Assembly (NCBI GenBank): GCA_964371615.1
Contig: CAYJMS010000002.1
Span: forward strand, 558,001-622,000
Origin: SpSt-333 sp964371615
GTDB taxonomy: Bacteria; Bacteroidota; Ignavibacteria; UBA10030; UBA8401
DNA length: 64,000 nucleotides
Direction: 5' to 3'
Shown: piece after piece, positions 43,610 through 54,022 of the stretch
Numbering within the stretch: position 1 is the first letter of the stretch
How the letters are laid out: every line of letters starts with the position of its first letter
The notes under the pieces: model-generated
Seen by the model: only the letters and a program-made list of their open reading frames with translations
Told to the model about the DNA's origin: nothing
Database searches by the model: none
Translations under genes and position numbers: made by a program

Positions 43610-44449
43610 TCAATTCATCATCGAAAGAAGATTCGAGATCGTCGTTTTTAAATCTTTCCGCGGCACGACGAGATCAACGAATCCTTTTTCCTGCAGGAAT
43701 TCAGCCCGCTGAAATCCTTCCGGAAGATCCTTGCCAATGGTCTGTTTGATGACGCGGGGACCGGCGAATCCGATCAGCGCACCCGGTTCCGCAATATTGA
43801 TATCCCCGAGCATCGCATAGCTGGCGGTTGTGCCGCCGGTGGTCGGATCGGTCATCAACGAGATGTACGGAATCTTTTTCTGCGCCAGTTGCGCCAATTT
43901 CGCACTGGTCTTTGCCAGCTGCATCAACGAATATGCCGCTTCCATCATTCGTGCACCGCCGCTGGCGGAGATGATGATCAGCGGCGCTTTCAGTTTTATC
44001 GATTTGTCGATGGCGCGCGAAATCTTCTCGCCGACAACACTTCCCATGCTTCCGCCGATAAAACCGAAATCCATCGCGGCGATGACAACTTCTTTTTTGT
44101 TCACTTTTCCGGTACCGTACCGGATGGCGTCATGCAGTCCGGTCTTTTTGACCGTCTCCTTGATCCTGTCTTTGTATTTTTTGGTATCGACAAAGTTCAA
44201 CGGATCTTTCGACGTCATTTTTGCGTCGAATTCCTTGAATGTCCCTTCATCGAAAAGAATGGCAAAATATTCCTTGCTGCCGATGCGGAAATGATGTGCA
44301 CACTTCGGACAGACCCACTGATTCTGTTCGACTGCGCCTTTGTGGAGTATCTCGCTGCAGGAAGGGCATTTTGTCCACATCCCCTCCGGCATATCCTTTT
44401 TTTGATTGCCGGAATCAATATTTTCTTTTGAGCGTCTGAACCAAGACAT
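43610..44449 (-). CDS. accD: Acetyl-CoA carboxylase carboxyltransferase, beta subunit
   Basis: Partner of AccA in malonyl-CoA formation. The N-terminal zinc ribbon is intact: Cys28 and Cys31 in KCPSC, Cys47 and Cys50 in VCPKC. The crotonase-type carboxyltransferase core follows, with AMDFGFIGGSMGSVVGEKI, IISASGGARMMEAAYSLMQ, SLMTDPTTGGTTASYAMLG and GFAGPRVIKQTIGKDLPEGF, all typical. The 279-residue length is normal. Confidence 0.97.
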   Translation of the reverse strand: MSWFRRSKENIDSGNQKKDMPEGMWTKCPSCSEILHKGAVEQNQWVCPKCAHHFRIGSKEYFAILFDEGTFKEFDAKMTSKDPLNFVDTKKYKDRIKETVKKTGLHDAIRYGTGKVNKKEVVIAAMDFGFIGGSMGSVVGEKISRAIDKSIKLKAPLIIISASGGARMMEAAYSLMQLAKTSAKLAQLAQKKIPYISLMTDPTTGGTTASYAMLGDINIAEPGALIGFAGPRVIKQTIGKDLPEGFQRAEFLQEKGFVDLVVPRKDLKTTISNLLSMMN

Positions 44450-44499
44450 GGTACCACCTTTCTAATGACAGAACAAAATATCCAACCTTACGCATTTAT

Positions 44500-45132
44500 T
44501 CAATGAATAATTTCCTTCCGGGGAGTTGTTGCGACAAAATCCCGTAAATACGACGGTTCGAGTTGCGAAAAATCGGATACTTTGTACTCTTTCCCATTTC
44601 TTTCTGCAAGCAGCGCTATGGAAACGGCACTCACACCGGGTTGCTCCACTACGGCATGATGTTGTAGCGCTTCGGCAATGATTTCTTCTTTCAGCCGGAT
44701 CATGTCGGGAGTGTTCCGCTGAATCCCTTCGGCGGCGATGTCATACAAAGCAAAGAACGCTTCATTCCGCTTTGCGTCCACCATGGAACAAAATTTCATG
44801 GAACTTCCGCCGACATTTTTTCTGCGAAAAAGATCGGCAATGCCGTCCAGCGTGGGAACGGCGTAGATGGGAACAGTGCGGGCCATCGCCAATCCTTTTG
44901 CCGTGCTGAGTCCGATGCGCAATCCGGTGAATGAACCGGGACCGATCGAAACGGCAATACCGTCGATTGCCTGCACAGTATGGCCTGTCTCTTTCAGCAT
45001 TTCATCCACCAGCGTAAGAAGCCGTTCGGAATGGATATTCTTCTCGTTCACGGACCGCTCGGCCACCACTTCCGTTCCGCCGACCAACGCGACGCTGCAG
45101 ACTTCCGTTGCCGTTTCAATTCCCAGGATCAT
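44500..45132 (-). CDS. tsaB: tRNA threonylcarbamoyladenosine biosynthesis protein TsaB
   Basis: Scaffold partner of TsaD in t6A37 synthesis. The 210 residues begin ILGIETATEVCSVALVGG with the ASKHA-type N-terminus, then SERLLTLVDEMLKETG and SIGPGSFTGLRIGLSTAKGL, the TsaB signature. The ATPase metal histidines of TsaD are absent, as expected for TsaB. The start overlaps tsaE by four bases (ATGA). TsaD is not in the window. Confidence 0.95.
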   Translation of the reverse strand: MILGIETATEVCSVALVGGTEVVAERSVNEKNIHSERLLTLVDEMLKETGHTVQAIDGIAVSIGPGSFTGLRIGLSTAKGLAMARTVPIYAVPTLDGIADLFRRKNVGGSSMKFCSMVDAKRNEAFFALYDIAAEGIQRNTPDMIRLKEEIIAEALQHHAVVEQPGVSAVSIALLAERNGKEYKVSDFSQLEPSYLRDFVATTPRKEIIH

Positions 45133-45554
45133 ACGTTCTCGATGGTGATGGTTCGTTCATTTTCATTTTTCCCCAACGCACAATGAATGTCGTACCGACG
45201 CTCAGGAAGCCGCGGCCGGATCAACTCCGCCCATTCCACCACGCAAACTCCGTCGCGGTCGATATATTCGTCAAATCCGATTTCGTCCAATTCGGCGATT
45301 GTCCGGATGCGGTAAAAGTCGAAATGATACAACGGCATCCGTCCGTCGAGATGCTCGTTCACCACGACGAATGTGGGACTGGTAACCGACTCTCGCACGC
45401 CGAGACCGCGGGAGATACCTTTGGCAAAGCGGGTTTTTCCGCTCCCCAGGTCGCCGTACAGCGCCACAACATCTCCCGGAAGCAGCCGCTGAGCAAAATG
45501 TTCTCCCAACCGGATGGTCTCTTCTTCGTTCAGTGTCGTGAATATTTCATTCAT
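45129..45554 (-). CDS. tsaE: tRNA threonylcarbamoyladenosine biosynthesis ATPase TsaE
   Basis: P-loop ATPase that drives the TsaB-TsaD-TsaE cycle of t6A modification. The Walker A motif is GDLGSGKT at residues 34-41, followed by FAKGISRGLGV, SPTFVVVNEH, LYHFDFYRI and the acidic VVEWAELI segment. The 141-residue length is standard. The PorX-like gene lies 14 bases upstream. Next to tsaE is a common location of porX in Bacteroidota, which helps the PorX call. Confidence 0.96.
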   Translation of the reverse strand: MNEIFTTLNEEETIRLGEHFAQRLLPGDVVALYGDLGSGKTRFAKGISRGLGVRESVTSPTFVVVNEHLDGRMPLYHFDFYRIRTIAELDEIGFDEYIDRDGVCVVEWAELIRPRLPERRYDIHCALGKNENERTITIENV

Positions 45555-45568
45555 CGGTTTCGCCGTAC

Positions 45569-47134
45569 TTATTTCGGTTCCATGATGATGACCGGAAGGA
45601 TCATTTCTTCCAGGGAAATTCCCCCGTGTTGGAAACTGTCGCGGTACTGGTTCAAATATTTATGATAATCGGTCGGGTAGACGAAATAATAATCCTCTTT
45701 CGCCACAATGTAATTTGTCGTCACGCCCCGCTGCGGAAGTTTGAAATCCTTCGGATTTTTTAAATAGACAGATTGTTTGTCGTCCGATTTCAGGTTCCGG
45801 CCGAACTTGTAGCGCAGGTTTGTGGATGCTTCCTTATCGCCGATCACCTTCGAACCCCGCATGCACCGGACACTGCCATGGTCGGTAGTCACAATTATCT
45901 TCACGTTCTTCTTTTGTGCCAGCGCCTGAAACATACCGAACAACGACGAGTGTTTAAACCAGGAATTGGTCAGTGAACGGTATGCCGATTCATCCGGCGC
46001 AATTTCTTTCAGTATCGGATCGTCGGAGCGGCCGTGGGCAAGCATATCGACAAAGTTGACCACGATCGCCGTCAGCTTGTTCTGTGTGTAGGAAACGATA
46101 TTCGATTGTATTTGCCGGCCAAATTCCGTGTCGAGGATCTTCACATATTTGGGATCGGATTTCATCGGTACCCGTTTCCGTTCGAATAACCGCATCATCA
46201 ATTCTTTTTCGTACTTATTGTGACTCGATTCGTCGTCATCCTCGCTTTGCCAGAGATCGGGATAGCGCTGCTCCAGTTCCAGCGGGAACAGGCCGCTGAA
46301 GATGGCATTGCGCGAATAGGGAGTCGCAGTCGGCAGAATGGAAAAATAATATTCCTTTTCCATCGTATACCATTCACGGATATAGTTTTCCATCACCAGC
46401 CATTGATCAAGCCGCATGCAGTCAACGACAAAGAGAAAAACCGATTTATCGTCGTCCAGGTTCGGGATGACGTATTTTTCCATGATTTCCGTAGAAAGTA
46501 CCGGCTTATTCTCTTTTTGATTGATCCATTGCTGATAATGTTTTTCTACGTATTTCGAAAATTCCGCATTGCACTCCCGCCGCTGATCGGCAAGCATGCG
46601 CTGCAGGCCGAGTTGGGGATGCTTATCCAATTCCATTTCCCAATTGACGATCTTTACGTACAGATCGGTCCACTCGGTATAATCCATGGGATTCATCAGG
46701 AGCCGCGAAACGGCGGAGAACTCCTGCGTATAATCGCGGGAGACCTGTTCACTCTGTATCTTCTTCCCTTCAAGAAATTTTTTGCAGACAAGCAGTATCT
46801 GGCTGGGATTGACCGGTTTGGTCAGATAATCGGAGATCTTGCTGCCGATCGCCTCTTCCATCAGCGATTCCGCTTCGTTCTTGGTGATCATGACAACCGG
46901 AAGTCCCGGGGAGAGTTCCTTGATCACGGCAAGCGTTTCCAGTCCCCCTTTGCCGGGCATCATTTCGTCGATCAGCACGAGATCGAACGATCTCGTCCGT
47001 ACCATTTCAATGGCATCCTCGCCATTTGTCGCCGTCTCCACGGTGTATCCCTTTTCCTTTAGCAGCATAACATGCGCCCGCAGGAGTTCGATCTCATCAT
47101 CGACCCAGAGGATGATCCCTTTTGATTGATCCAT
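45569..47134 (-). CDS. porX: PorX-like response regulator with PglZ/alkaline-phosphatase-superfamily domain
   Basis: PorX, in Bacteroidota, is phosphorylated by PorY and controls type IX secretion. This 521-residue protein has an N-terminal receiver: acidic Asp12/Asp13, phosphoacceptor Asp56 in LVLIDEMMPG, Thr84 and Lys106 (YLTKP). A helical linker (about 120-215) leads to a phosphatase-superfamily domain with FLFVVDCMRLDQW, VNFVDMLAHGRSDD and IIVTTDHGSVRCMRGS, which hold likely metal ligands. The direct neighbour sprA encodes the secretion channel, and tsaE is on the other side. No porY-like histidine kinase is in the window. Confidence 0.88.
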   Translation of the reverse strand: MDQSKGIILWVDDEIELLRAHVMLLKEKGYTVETATNGEDAIEMVRTRSFDLVLIDEMMPGKGGLETLAVIKELSPGLPVVMITKNEAESLMEEAIGSKISDYLTKPVNPSQILLVCKKFLEGKKIQSEQVSRDYTQEFSAVSRLLMNPMDYTEWTDLYVKIVNWEMELDKHPQLGLQRMLADQRRECNAEFSKYVEKHYQQWINQKENKPVLSTEIMEKYVIPNLDDDKSVFLFVVDCMRLDQWLVMENYIREWYTMEKEYYFSILPTATPYSRNAIFSGLFPLELEQRYPDLWQSEDDDESSHNKYEKELMMRLFERKRVPMKSDPKYVKILDTEFGRQIQSNIVSYTQNKLTAIVVNFVDMLAHGRSDDPILKEIAPDESAYRSLTNSWFKHSSLFGMFQALAQKKNVKIIVTTDHGSVRCMRGSKVIGDKEASTNLRYKFGRNLKSDDKQSVYLKNPKDFKLPQRGVTTNYIVAKEDYYFVYPTDYHKYLNQYRDSFQHGGISLEEMILPVIIMEPK

Positions 47135-47185
47135 ACAGTCCTTATAAAATGAAGAATCAGGAAACCGAATCCCGTTCCCGTTTTT

Positions 47186-50100
47186 CTATTGAATTGCAAT
47201 ATGCACGTCAAGTCCGCCTTCATTGGAGGTCGAACCCGGTATACGCGATCCCCCTTCATCCGGTGCAATTTTCGTATACCGGTAAAAGAGCGAAGCGGTC
47301 ACCCGCGAACTCAGCACGTATCGTATTCTCGGTTCCATTTGTGTACGGGAGGAACCTTCGCCGGGAGTCCCTTTTACATTGAACGGTTCCGCTTTTGCAT
47401 CGTACGTCATTCGGGAATTCTTCGCATACGTATAGGTGAAGCTGATATCAATATCGTTCTGCAAAGCAAGGCCGAAGAGAGGAATTTCGAAACCGGTCCT
47501 TCCGTAACTGCCCGTCAGGGACATTTCGTTGGAGACCGTTTCGTTGATATTCCGCGCCGAGGGAGTCAGATCGTATGATACGCTCGAACCGTACCGCACA
47601 TTGGCGGTCATATTTCCCTTCAACACTTCTTTGAATGTAATATTCATACCGATCAACGGGGAGAATGCATAGGTGATGCGTTGTGATTCCGTCACCAATG
47701 CCGACCCGGCGCTACCTTTAAATGTCGTCCGATAGGTCGATTGATATGCATGGTCAAGGCTCACCCGCGTTGCGAATGAACTAAAGATATTCATTTTTTC
47801 CAAACCATCCCACCGGAACGAATAATTGACGCGGGGCAGGTACTGTCCGAATATTTTTTTGAGGATCGGCAACGATTCGAATCCGGATTCGAAAGCTTCC
47901 GAAAGTTTTTCATCCTTGGTTCTGGTGTCGGATGTATTGTTTACCAATTCGTTGTACTTTTTCCCGACATCTTCTATACCGCTCTTGAACATGGAAAAAA
48001 TGAATGTCGGAGGGAATGTCATAAACGACCGTTCGATGGCGCCGCCGCTGGCCGAGCTGAAGAGCGTTGTCCGGCCGGTGCCGAGTGCATCGGTGCGGAG
48101 CGATTGAGTACGCGAATAATCCCACCCGAGGTTCCAATTCAGGTCGATGCGCGCTCCGGACCATAGTTCTCTTCCGGTGCGCAATGTAATTTTATTGCTC
48201 TGCGAAAAAGCGTCGGTCAAGCTGGCGTTGGGCACCCGTGCGCGAATCTGTTGATCGGCATCTGTCGTGAATCCGATAAACGGAAATTGCGGCTTGATAA
48301 ATATATCCGTGATGTTTGCACCGGGAGTTGATACCAGGCCCAATTGATATGCCCGTGACGGACCATATTTTTGCTCCGATTTCTGAATGAAGGGAACCTT
48401 CCCGAAGAAATTGGTGAATCCCGGCCGGCCCGGAATACCGTTATTTTGGGCGCTGTTTGTTTGTGTGTAACTGATGCTCACTTTGTCATAATCAAGAAAC
48501 GGTGTCTTAATCACCGTTCTGGTGATACCGATGAGCGTTTCTCCCAACGATCGCTTTGCCGTCGTATCCTTTTGCGTTATCGCAGTATCGAGAACCGGTG
48601 CCGGCGTTGCGGGGAGTGATTCCGCTTCGTCTCCGTCTCTTCCCCGGCGTCCGGTTCTTCCGGATAATGAGGTGGGTTGCTGCGGTGACGACGGAGTTAC
48701 CGTCTCTTTTGGGAACCAGGAATCGACGAACGACTTCAGGCTGACATCTGTTCCAAACGAAATATTGTTGCCCCACCCGGCACCAATACCAAGATCACCT
48801 TGCTGGAATGTATTCTGCCAACGGTACGACACGCTGTACCGGGAGGTAAGCGTCAAATATTTATTCAAATCCCAAAGAGTCGGAACACGGGGACGGGTGT
48901 TTACGCTGAACGACTGATTATATCCATTATCATATCCGAAATTGACAACCTGATCCCGCAAAAAGATCTGCTGCAACACCTGCCCGAAATCGCGTTGACG
49001 ACCGAACCGGTCCACTTCCTGATGCACCAGCGAACTTCCGATATCGACGGAGTAATCGCCGGAGAGATTGATCAATCCCCCTTCCGTCAGTTTCCATCCG
49101 ATCTGCAAATTTCGCGAGGCGGAAAGGCCTCGAACCGGATCGCTCTCTCTCGGCTGTGACCGCAGGCGTTCGTAGCGCCGCGACCGTGCCATCGAGAATC
49201 CCGTGCTGACGCTGGTGAGCGGAATGTAATAGAATTGGAACATTCGGAATTCTTCCGGTATAACGTCGTTGCCGAAGAGATCGGCCGGACGGAGATAATT
49301 ATTCGGGCTGAATGTGTACCCGTAATTGATGCGTGCATTCCACTGCCACGCATTTTGGTACGCAACGGTGGGAGAACGCAATGACGACCGCGTATAACTG
49401 AAACTGTAACCGATCCTGTTGAAGATATCTGTAAAGAGCCAGTAATTGACCGGCACGTTGAATTTTATCGACGGCAGCGCGTACGTGTCGGTAATGGAGA
49501 GTGTCTGGGCTTCCGTCAGGATCTGTTGCTTTGCCTCCTCACCGAGCGACTCCGATCCGGTCTTCTGCGCAACAACATCCTTTTGCTGATCCGCCGCTTT
49601 GTTCACAAGGATGTCCGAACTGGGCAGATACAACGGTGTGACGACCTGCTCGCTGTGGGAATAACTAAATGGCAATGTCGTGCCGGCCCACTCCTGCGGG
49701 AAGAACCGGTCAACGGCAACCGATGTCGCAACATTCCACGTTTTTGATGTCACACGGCTGCCGAACCTGCTTTCAAGATTATGGAAAAACGGATCGACCT
49801 GCGAAAAGGTGAACGCGATTGAACCGAGATCCGCCAATTTCAAAGTTGTGCTCATACTGTACGCCCATCCGGGCGTGTCGTCCACTTCTGCAAGCCGCAA
49901 TTCGTTGACCCAGATCTGACCGGATATCGGATCGGATGGAGTTCCGGGAATGACCGGATTCTCGACGCCAATGGAAATGAATGTAATACGGGTCAACGTC
50001 GGATTCCCCAGCACAGCATACGTGGCGCTGTCCGGACCGCCGGGAACCGGTCGGACTATGCGTGCCGAAGTGGAATCTCTTCCCTGCTTGAGCGACGTGA

Positions 50101-53100
50101 GATCTTCGAAACGTATTTTCACGCTGTTCCGGTCTTCATCCCAATTCTTATAGACCGGGGCTTTATATTCGTAATAATTCAGCGAGTCCGAACCGAAGCG
50201 AACAAAGAGTTTTGCCGTTGCTTCGGCCGCTGTCGGCTTGAAATGAGCATCACCGTGCACAAACATCTTCATTTCGCGGTAACTGAAAACATCCAGCGGA
50301 CGGTACGAAAAGCGTTTGATCGCCTGGCGGCTCTCTCCGTCCTTTAGATCGGTCACAATCAATGCCAGCGATTGTTCGTTAGCAAAAACATCTTCATCCG
50401 GTTTAGTTTTGTCTTGTTCACGTATTACGCCTTTTGGTCGTGTATAACCTTGCAAAGAATTCTCTTCGATGCTCACTACCGAAACCTTAAACGTACTGTC
50501 GTTCTTGGTCAATTCCTCCCATTGATTTCCGATCAGATTGAATTCGACAAGGCTCATGTCGAATTCTTCGCTATGCCCCGTAAACCATACGCGGATATAT
50601 TCGATCAATGAAAAATCAGGTGTACCGATCTTGTTCTTAAAACTGCTCAGCGGAATGCGATACTGATACCATCCATTAAATCCTCCTCCGACGCGAAGGG
50701 GATTGTTGGCGGTCGTGTCGAGATTGAGTTCGTATTCGTAATAATTGTTCGTCCGGTCAATGTTGCCGTTCCGGTTAAGATCTTCGGTATCGGGAATCTG
50801 GCCAATTTCACTTTTCCCATTTCCCTCGGTACCGTTGATCCTTCGGAAGTCTTCCATTGAATGAAAATAATTGTCTCCAGAGGGATCGTCTGACGGATCC
50901 GGAAGATCGGATCCCCACGTATTCGAAGCAAGAAACGATGAGTAGACGTTCCTTTCTTCAGCATCGAACAAGCCATCAATACCGGTATCTTCTCCATCAT
51001 TCAGGGTACCGTTTTTAAATGCTCCTTTATCTTCCGTATCGAGCTTCGGAGATGACGGATCGATCAAGACATCTTCACTTATTGTCCCGAGATCGATGTA
51101 AATTTTTCTTGTTGTATCAATGGTACCCCGATTTACTCTGACATACACTTCAATGAAATTGATATTCTCCCGCACGAGATCGATAGCCGTGCCGGAGACC
51201 AACCGCTGCACACCTCCCCAGTTCTTCATCGGATCGGTTAAAAGTGTCTGTCTGAGATCGGGAGAAAAGTTATAGGTGCCGCGGAGTTTAGGATTATAAT
51301 TGATATTTAACACCGTCACTAGGTCCTGCCCTCGTGCCGCTTTTTTCTCCGGTCCAAATATTGTGTTGACCTGTTCCTGTGCAGGGTTATACCAATAAGT
51401 TTTCGCTTTGGATTTTATTTTTGTCGTATCCGAGATAAAGGATATCGTACTGACATCAACGTTGGATTGATATGCCGGCGGGCTCATGTCGCGCCATAAA
51501 CCGTATCCGACACCGAGCGGGATGCTTCGCTTGGCCCCTTCAAAATCGTCGATATACGCGATGCCGGCTCCATTATCGTCTGCGATGGGACTTTTCTTGG
51601 TATTCGGATCCGGACTCATATACGCCATTTCGCCGCGCAGTGTAAATTCGGATTTTGCTTTTGTATCGAACATCGGCAGCGCGTCGAGCGCCTTGGTGAG
51701 GAACGGCAGGTCGCCGGATGTTTGTCCGTCGAATCCGTAAATCGAATTGTTGATCGGCTCTTCGTTCAGACGGACCTTGTCGCTCAGCGTCTGCTGATCG
51801 AGATTCATAATCGTAAATCCGAACTTTGTCTTTTCGGAAAGATTTAATTCCCCGCGCATGCCGAGCAACGTCTTGGAAGCGAGCTGAAACAAGTCGTTCT
51901 GTTCGAACTTGATCTGCAGATTCGCTCCCGGAACCAGCGCCGACTGATTTTTTATGATCACCTGTCCGATAATGTAATCGACCGTGTAATCGACATTGAG
52001 CACTAGCGGCCGTTGGTCTAATAATACCTGAACGCTCCCTTCGACAATATTGAATCCGAGAGAGATCGTATTCGAACTTGAGGCGGTGGTTTTTCCCTTG
52101 ATGATGAACTTGTCTTTCAGCGTATTATTCTGCGCCGCCGTGGTGTTCGTATCATAGAGGTTATCGAAGATATAGGTCGTATCCGGGAGCGTGATACCGT
52201 ACTGTACAAATGCGGCGGTGATCCCTTCCGTGAACGGTTTCAGTGTCGGGAAGATGATCTCCCCCCGCTCTTCATCGATGGTTTTATACGGAATATAGTC
52301 AAATTCACCGTCTGCCCCCGGCGACGTATCTTTGTATTTATCGAGCCCAAAAATCTCGATGATGTTTTTGCTGCCGATTGTCTTTTCTTCGTCTTTTCCG
52401 GATTCTTTGTAATAAATATTCAGTTCAAATCCCTCTTTCGATATCTTTCTTCCCCCTAACGGATAGATATTTTTCAGCATCAATGTCCATGCATCCTTGT
52501 ACTGTGGCAGCAGGTTTTTCGGTTTGATCAATTTCAGCACCAGCACAGAATCTTTTTCGGGTTCGTTTTTCGTCAACGTTCCGTAGACAAGGTCATCATT
52601 CGAGCCCGCGCCGTTTTCAATCCGATACGCAATACCGATCGCCTGTCCGTCCTGAATCGACCGGTTAATGGTGATGACGCCGGAATACAGATTGAGCCGG
52701 TAATCTTTCACCGGTTCCAGTTTATCCCATCGTCCGACTTCCACTAATCCCGGCGATGTGCTGGCAGCCGGATTCCGGAGCGAATCGTAGGATGCAATAC
52801 CGTTCAGCGGAACGGGGGGCAGGTGCAGATAGGCGTTTGCCTGACGGCTGTTCGGATCTTCCAAACCGATATGCTGCACGTATACTTCAAATTCATTGTC
52901 TTTTATCTGCAAGTCGGGACGATCGACCTGGCTTAATTGAATAAAGTTTTCGTACCCCCGGATGTAATTCGAATCGACAAAGAAATGATCTTTCGAATAT
53001 TCATACGCCCGTTTTTCAAACGGAATTTCCTGCGAACCGCCGGTGACTATTTTTTCCTGGATTTGCCCCTTCTTCTGCGACGCGATCGCCGTCAATTTCA

Positions 53101-54022
53101 GCGGACCGATCTGGAATCCGGCCTTGATGCCGAACAACGCGGAGCTGCTGGAGACAAACGACGAACTGGTACTGAGTGAAACGTTTCCCGCTTCAACGCT
53201 CTGCACAACCTCGTCCTCATACCCGGTATATTTGATCCTCAACTGGTTTTCAAATTCAAACGTCCGCTGCGTGTTCCAGTCTGCAAGAATATTCAGCTTA
53301 TCGCCGATTGTGCCGTTGACGTTGATCTGCACTTCCTGCGCAAAATCCGGTTCGTTCCGCTCGTTGCCGAAAACGCTGATTGTTTGCTGATCGCTTTTGG
53401 TGTTCCGGAATGCGGCGCGGATATCGACAGCACCGGAGATCATCAGATTGATCCGCGGCGGACCGAAGATTGAAAAAACTGGGTTCGCCGGCACAGGAAT
53501 ATCGATGTTGGTGAACGAACTCAATATCTCCCCCAGATCGTCCTTTTTCTTCTTCCCCTCATCCTCTTTGGTGATCATTTCCTGATACGTCTTCTTCAGA
53601 TCCTCCTGCGTCCGTTGCTTCACATATTCTTCCAGCGGCATTTTGACGGGAACTTTGATATCCCTTCCGCCAACCGTTTCCCGAACAATTACATATCTTC
53701 CGGTGGAATCGAGTTTCACTTCACGCTGCACGTAGGAGGGGGTTTTGAGGTAGAACGGATTTGCGGTTGCGAATGCCCGTGCGGAAAGTGCATCATCCCG
53801 CCGGATGGTCAATTGCTCCAGAAATGTCGAATCGGTCAACGTCCATGCAACGATAGTATCATTCGGTGCCGTCAGGCTGTCGGTGACGATCGAATCAGCC
53901 GTAAAAAATCCACCGATCGGTCGCGGCAACGGCATTCCTTTTGCGATACCGGGAGCGTCAAAAATGAGCGCAACGATAACCGCCAGGATAATAAAAAATC
54001 CAATAAGAGATGCTTTACGCAC
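47186..54022 (-). CDS. sprA: SprA/Sov outer-membrane translocon of type IX secretion
   Basis: A giant outer-membrane protein of about 2278 residues that, in Bacteroidota, forms the 36-strand channel of the type IX secretion system. GTG at 54022 gives a basic N-terminus and hydrophobic signal (VRKASLIGFFIILAVIVALIF). An in-frame TTG at 54076 is the longer alternative; no ATG is available. Sequence characteristic of SprA includes IDIPVPANPVFSIFGPPRIN, VNGTIGDKLNILADWN, EIPFEKRAYEYSKDHFFVDS and GIAYIDDFEGAKRSIPLG, with many alternating strands to the C-terminal end. The PorX-like gene follows 51 bases downstream. No Por_Secre_tail cargo lies in the window. Confidence 0.95.
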   Translation of the reverse strand: MRKASLIGFFIILAVIVALIFDAPGIAKGMPLPRPIGGFFTADSIVTDSLTAPNDTIVAWTLTDSTFLEQLTIRRDDALSARAFATANPFYLKTPSYVQREVKLDSTGRYVIVRETVGGRDIKVPVKMPLEEYVKQRTQEDLKKTYQEMITKEDEGKKKKDDLGEILSSFTNIDIPVPANPVFSIFGPPRINLMISGAVDIRAAFRNTKSDQQTISVFGNERNEPDFAQEVQINVNGTIGDKLNILADWNTQRTFEFENQLRIKYTGYEDEVVQSVEAGNVSLSTSSSFVSSSSALFGIKAGFQIGPLKLTAIASQKKGQIQEKIVTGGSQEIPFEKRAYEYSKDHFFVDSNYIRGYENFIQLSQVDRPDLQIKDNEFEVYVQHIGLEDPNSRQANAYLHLPPVPLNGIASYDSLRNPAASTSPGLVEVGRWDKLEPVKDYRLNLYSGVITINRSIQDGQAIGIAYRIENGAGSNDDLVYGTLTKNEPEKDSVLVLKLIKPKNLLPQYKDAWTLMLKNIYPLGGRKISKEGFELNIYYKESGKDEEKTIGSKNIIEIFGLDKYKDTSPGADGEFDYIPYKTIDEERGEIIFPTLKPFTEGITAAFVQYGITLPDTTYIFDNLYDTNTTAAQNNTLKDKFIIKGKTTASSSNTISLGFNIVEGSVQVLLDQRPLVLNVDYTVDYIIGQVIIKNQSALVPGANLQIKFEQNDLFQLASKTLLGMRGELNLSEKTKFGFTIMNLDQQTLSDKVRLNEEPINNSIYGFDGQTSGDLPFLTKALDALPMFDTKAKSEFTLRGEMAYMSPDPNTKKSPIADDNGAGIAYIDDFEGAKRSIPLGVGYGLWRDMSPPAYQSNVDVSTISFISDTTKIKSKAKTYWYNPAQEQVNTIFGPEKKAARGQDLVTVLNINYNPKLRGTYNFSPDLRQTLLTDPMKNWGGVQRLVSGTAIDLVRENINFIEVYVRVNRGTIDTTRKIYIDLGTISEDVLIDPSSPKLDTEDKGAFKNGTLNDGEDTGIDGLFDAEERNVYSSFLASNTWGSDLPDPSDDPSGDNYFHSMEDFRRINGTEGNGKSEIGQIPDTEDLNRNGNIDRTNNYYEYELNLDTTANNPLRVGGGFNGWYQYRIPLSSFKNKIGTPDFSLIEYIRVWFTGHSEEFDMSLVEFNLIGNQWEELTKNDSTFKVSVVSIEENSLQGYTRPKGVIREQDKTKPDEDVFANEQSLALIVTDLKDGESRQAIKRFSYRPLDVFSYREMKMFVHGDAHFKPTAAEATAKLFVRFGSDSLNYYEYKAPVYKNWDEDRNSVKIRFEDLTSLKQGRDSTSARIVRPVPGGPDSATYAVLGNPTLTRITFISIGVENPVIPGTPSDPISGQIWVNELRLAEVDDTPGWAYSMSTTLKLADLGSIAFTFSQVDPFFHNLESRFGSRVTSKTWNVATSVAVDRFFPQEWAGTTLPFSYSHSEQVVTPLYLPSSDILVNKAADQQKDVVAQKTGSESLGEEAKQQILTEAQTLSITDTYALPSIKFNVPVNYWLFTDIFNRIGYSFSYTRSSLRSPTVAYQNAWQWNARINYGYTFSPNNYLRPADLFGNDVIPEEFRMFQFYYIPLTSVSTGFSMARSRRYERLRSQPRESDPVRGLSASRNLQIGWKLTEGGLINLSGDYSVDIGSSLVHQEVDRFGRQRDFGQVLQQIFLRDQVVNFGYDNGYNQSFSVNTRPRVPTLWDLNKYLTLTSRYSVSYRWQNTFQQGDLGIGAGWGNNISFGTDVSLKSFVDSWFPKETVTPSSPQQPTSLSGRTGRRGRDGDEAESLPATPAPVLDTAITQKDTTAKRSLGETLIGITRTVIKTPFLDYDKVSISYTQTNSAQNNGIPGRPGFTNFFGKVPFIQKSEQKYGPSRAYQLGLVSTPGANITDIFIKPQFPFIGFTTDADQQIRARVPNASLTDAFSQSNKITLRTGRELWSGARIDLNWNLGWDYSRTQSLRTDALGTGRTTLFSSASGGAIERSFMTFPPTFIFSMFKSGIEDVGKKYNELVNNTSDTRTKDEKLSEAFESGFESLPILKKIFGQYLPRVNYSFRWDGLEKMNIFSSFATRVSLDHAYQSTYRTTFKGSAGSALVTESQRITYAFSPLIGMNITFKEVLKGNMTANVRYGSSVSYDLTPSARNINETVSNEMSLTGSYGRTGFEIPLFGLALQNDIDISFTYTYAKNSRMTYDAKAEPFNVKGTPGEGSSRTQMEPRIRYVLSSRVTASLFYRYTKIAPDEGGSRIPGSTSNEGGLDVHIAIQ

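Noticed and set aside
46220..47062. 280-codon plus-strand open frame
   Set aside because: Antisense to the porX-like gene, which has complete receiver and phosphatase motifs.
47186..47268. Separate small gene near the end of sprA
   Set aside because: The sprA frame continues without a stop to 47186 and ends in a plausible terminal barrel strand.
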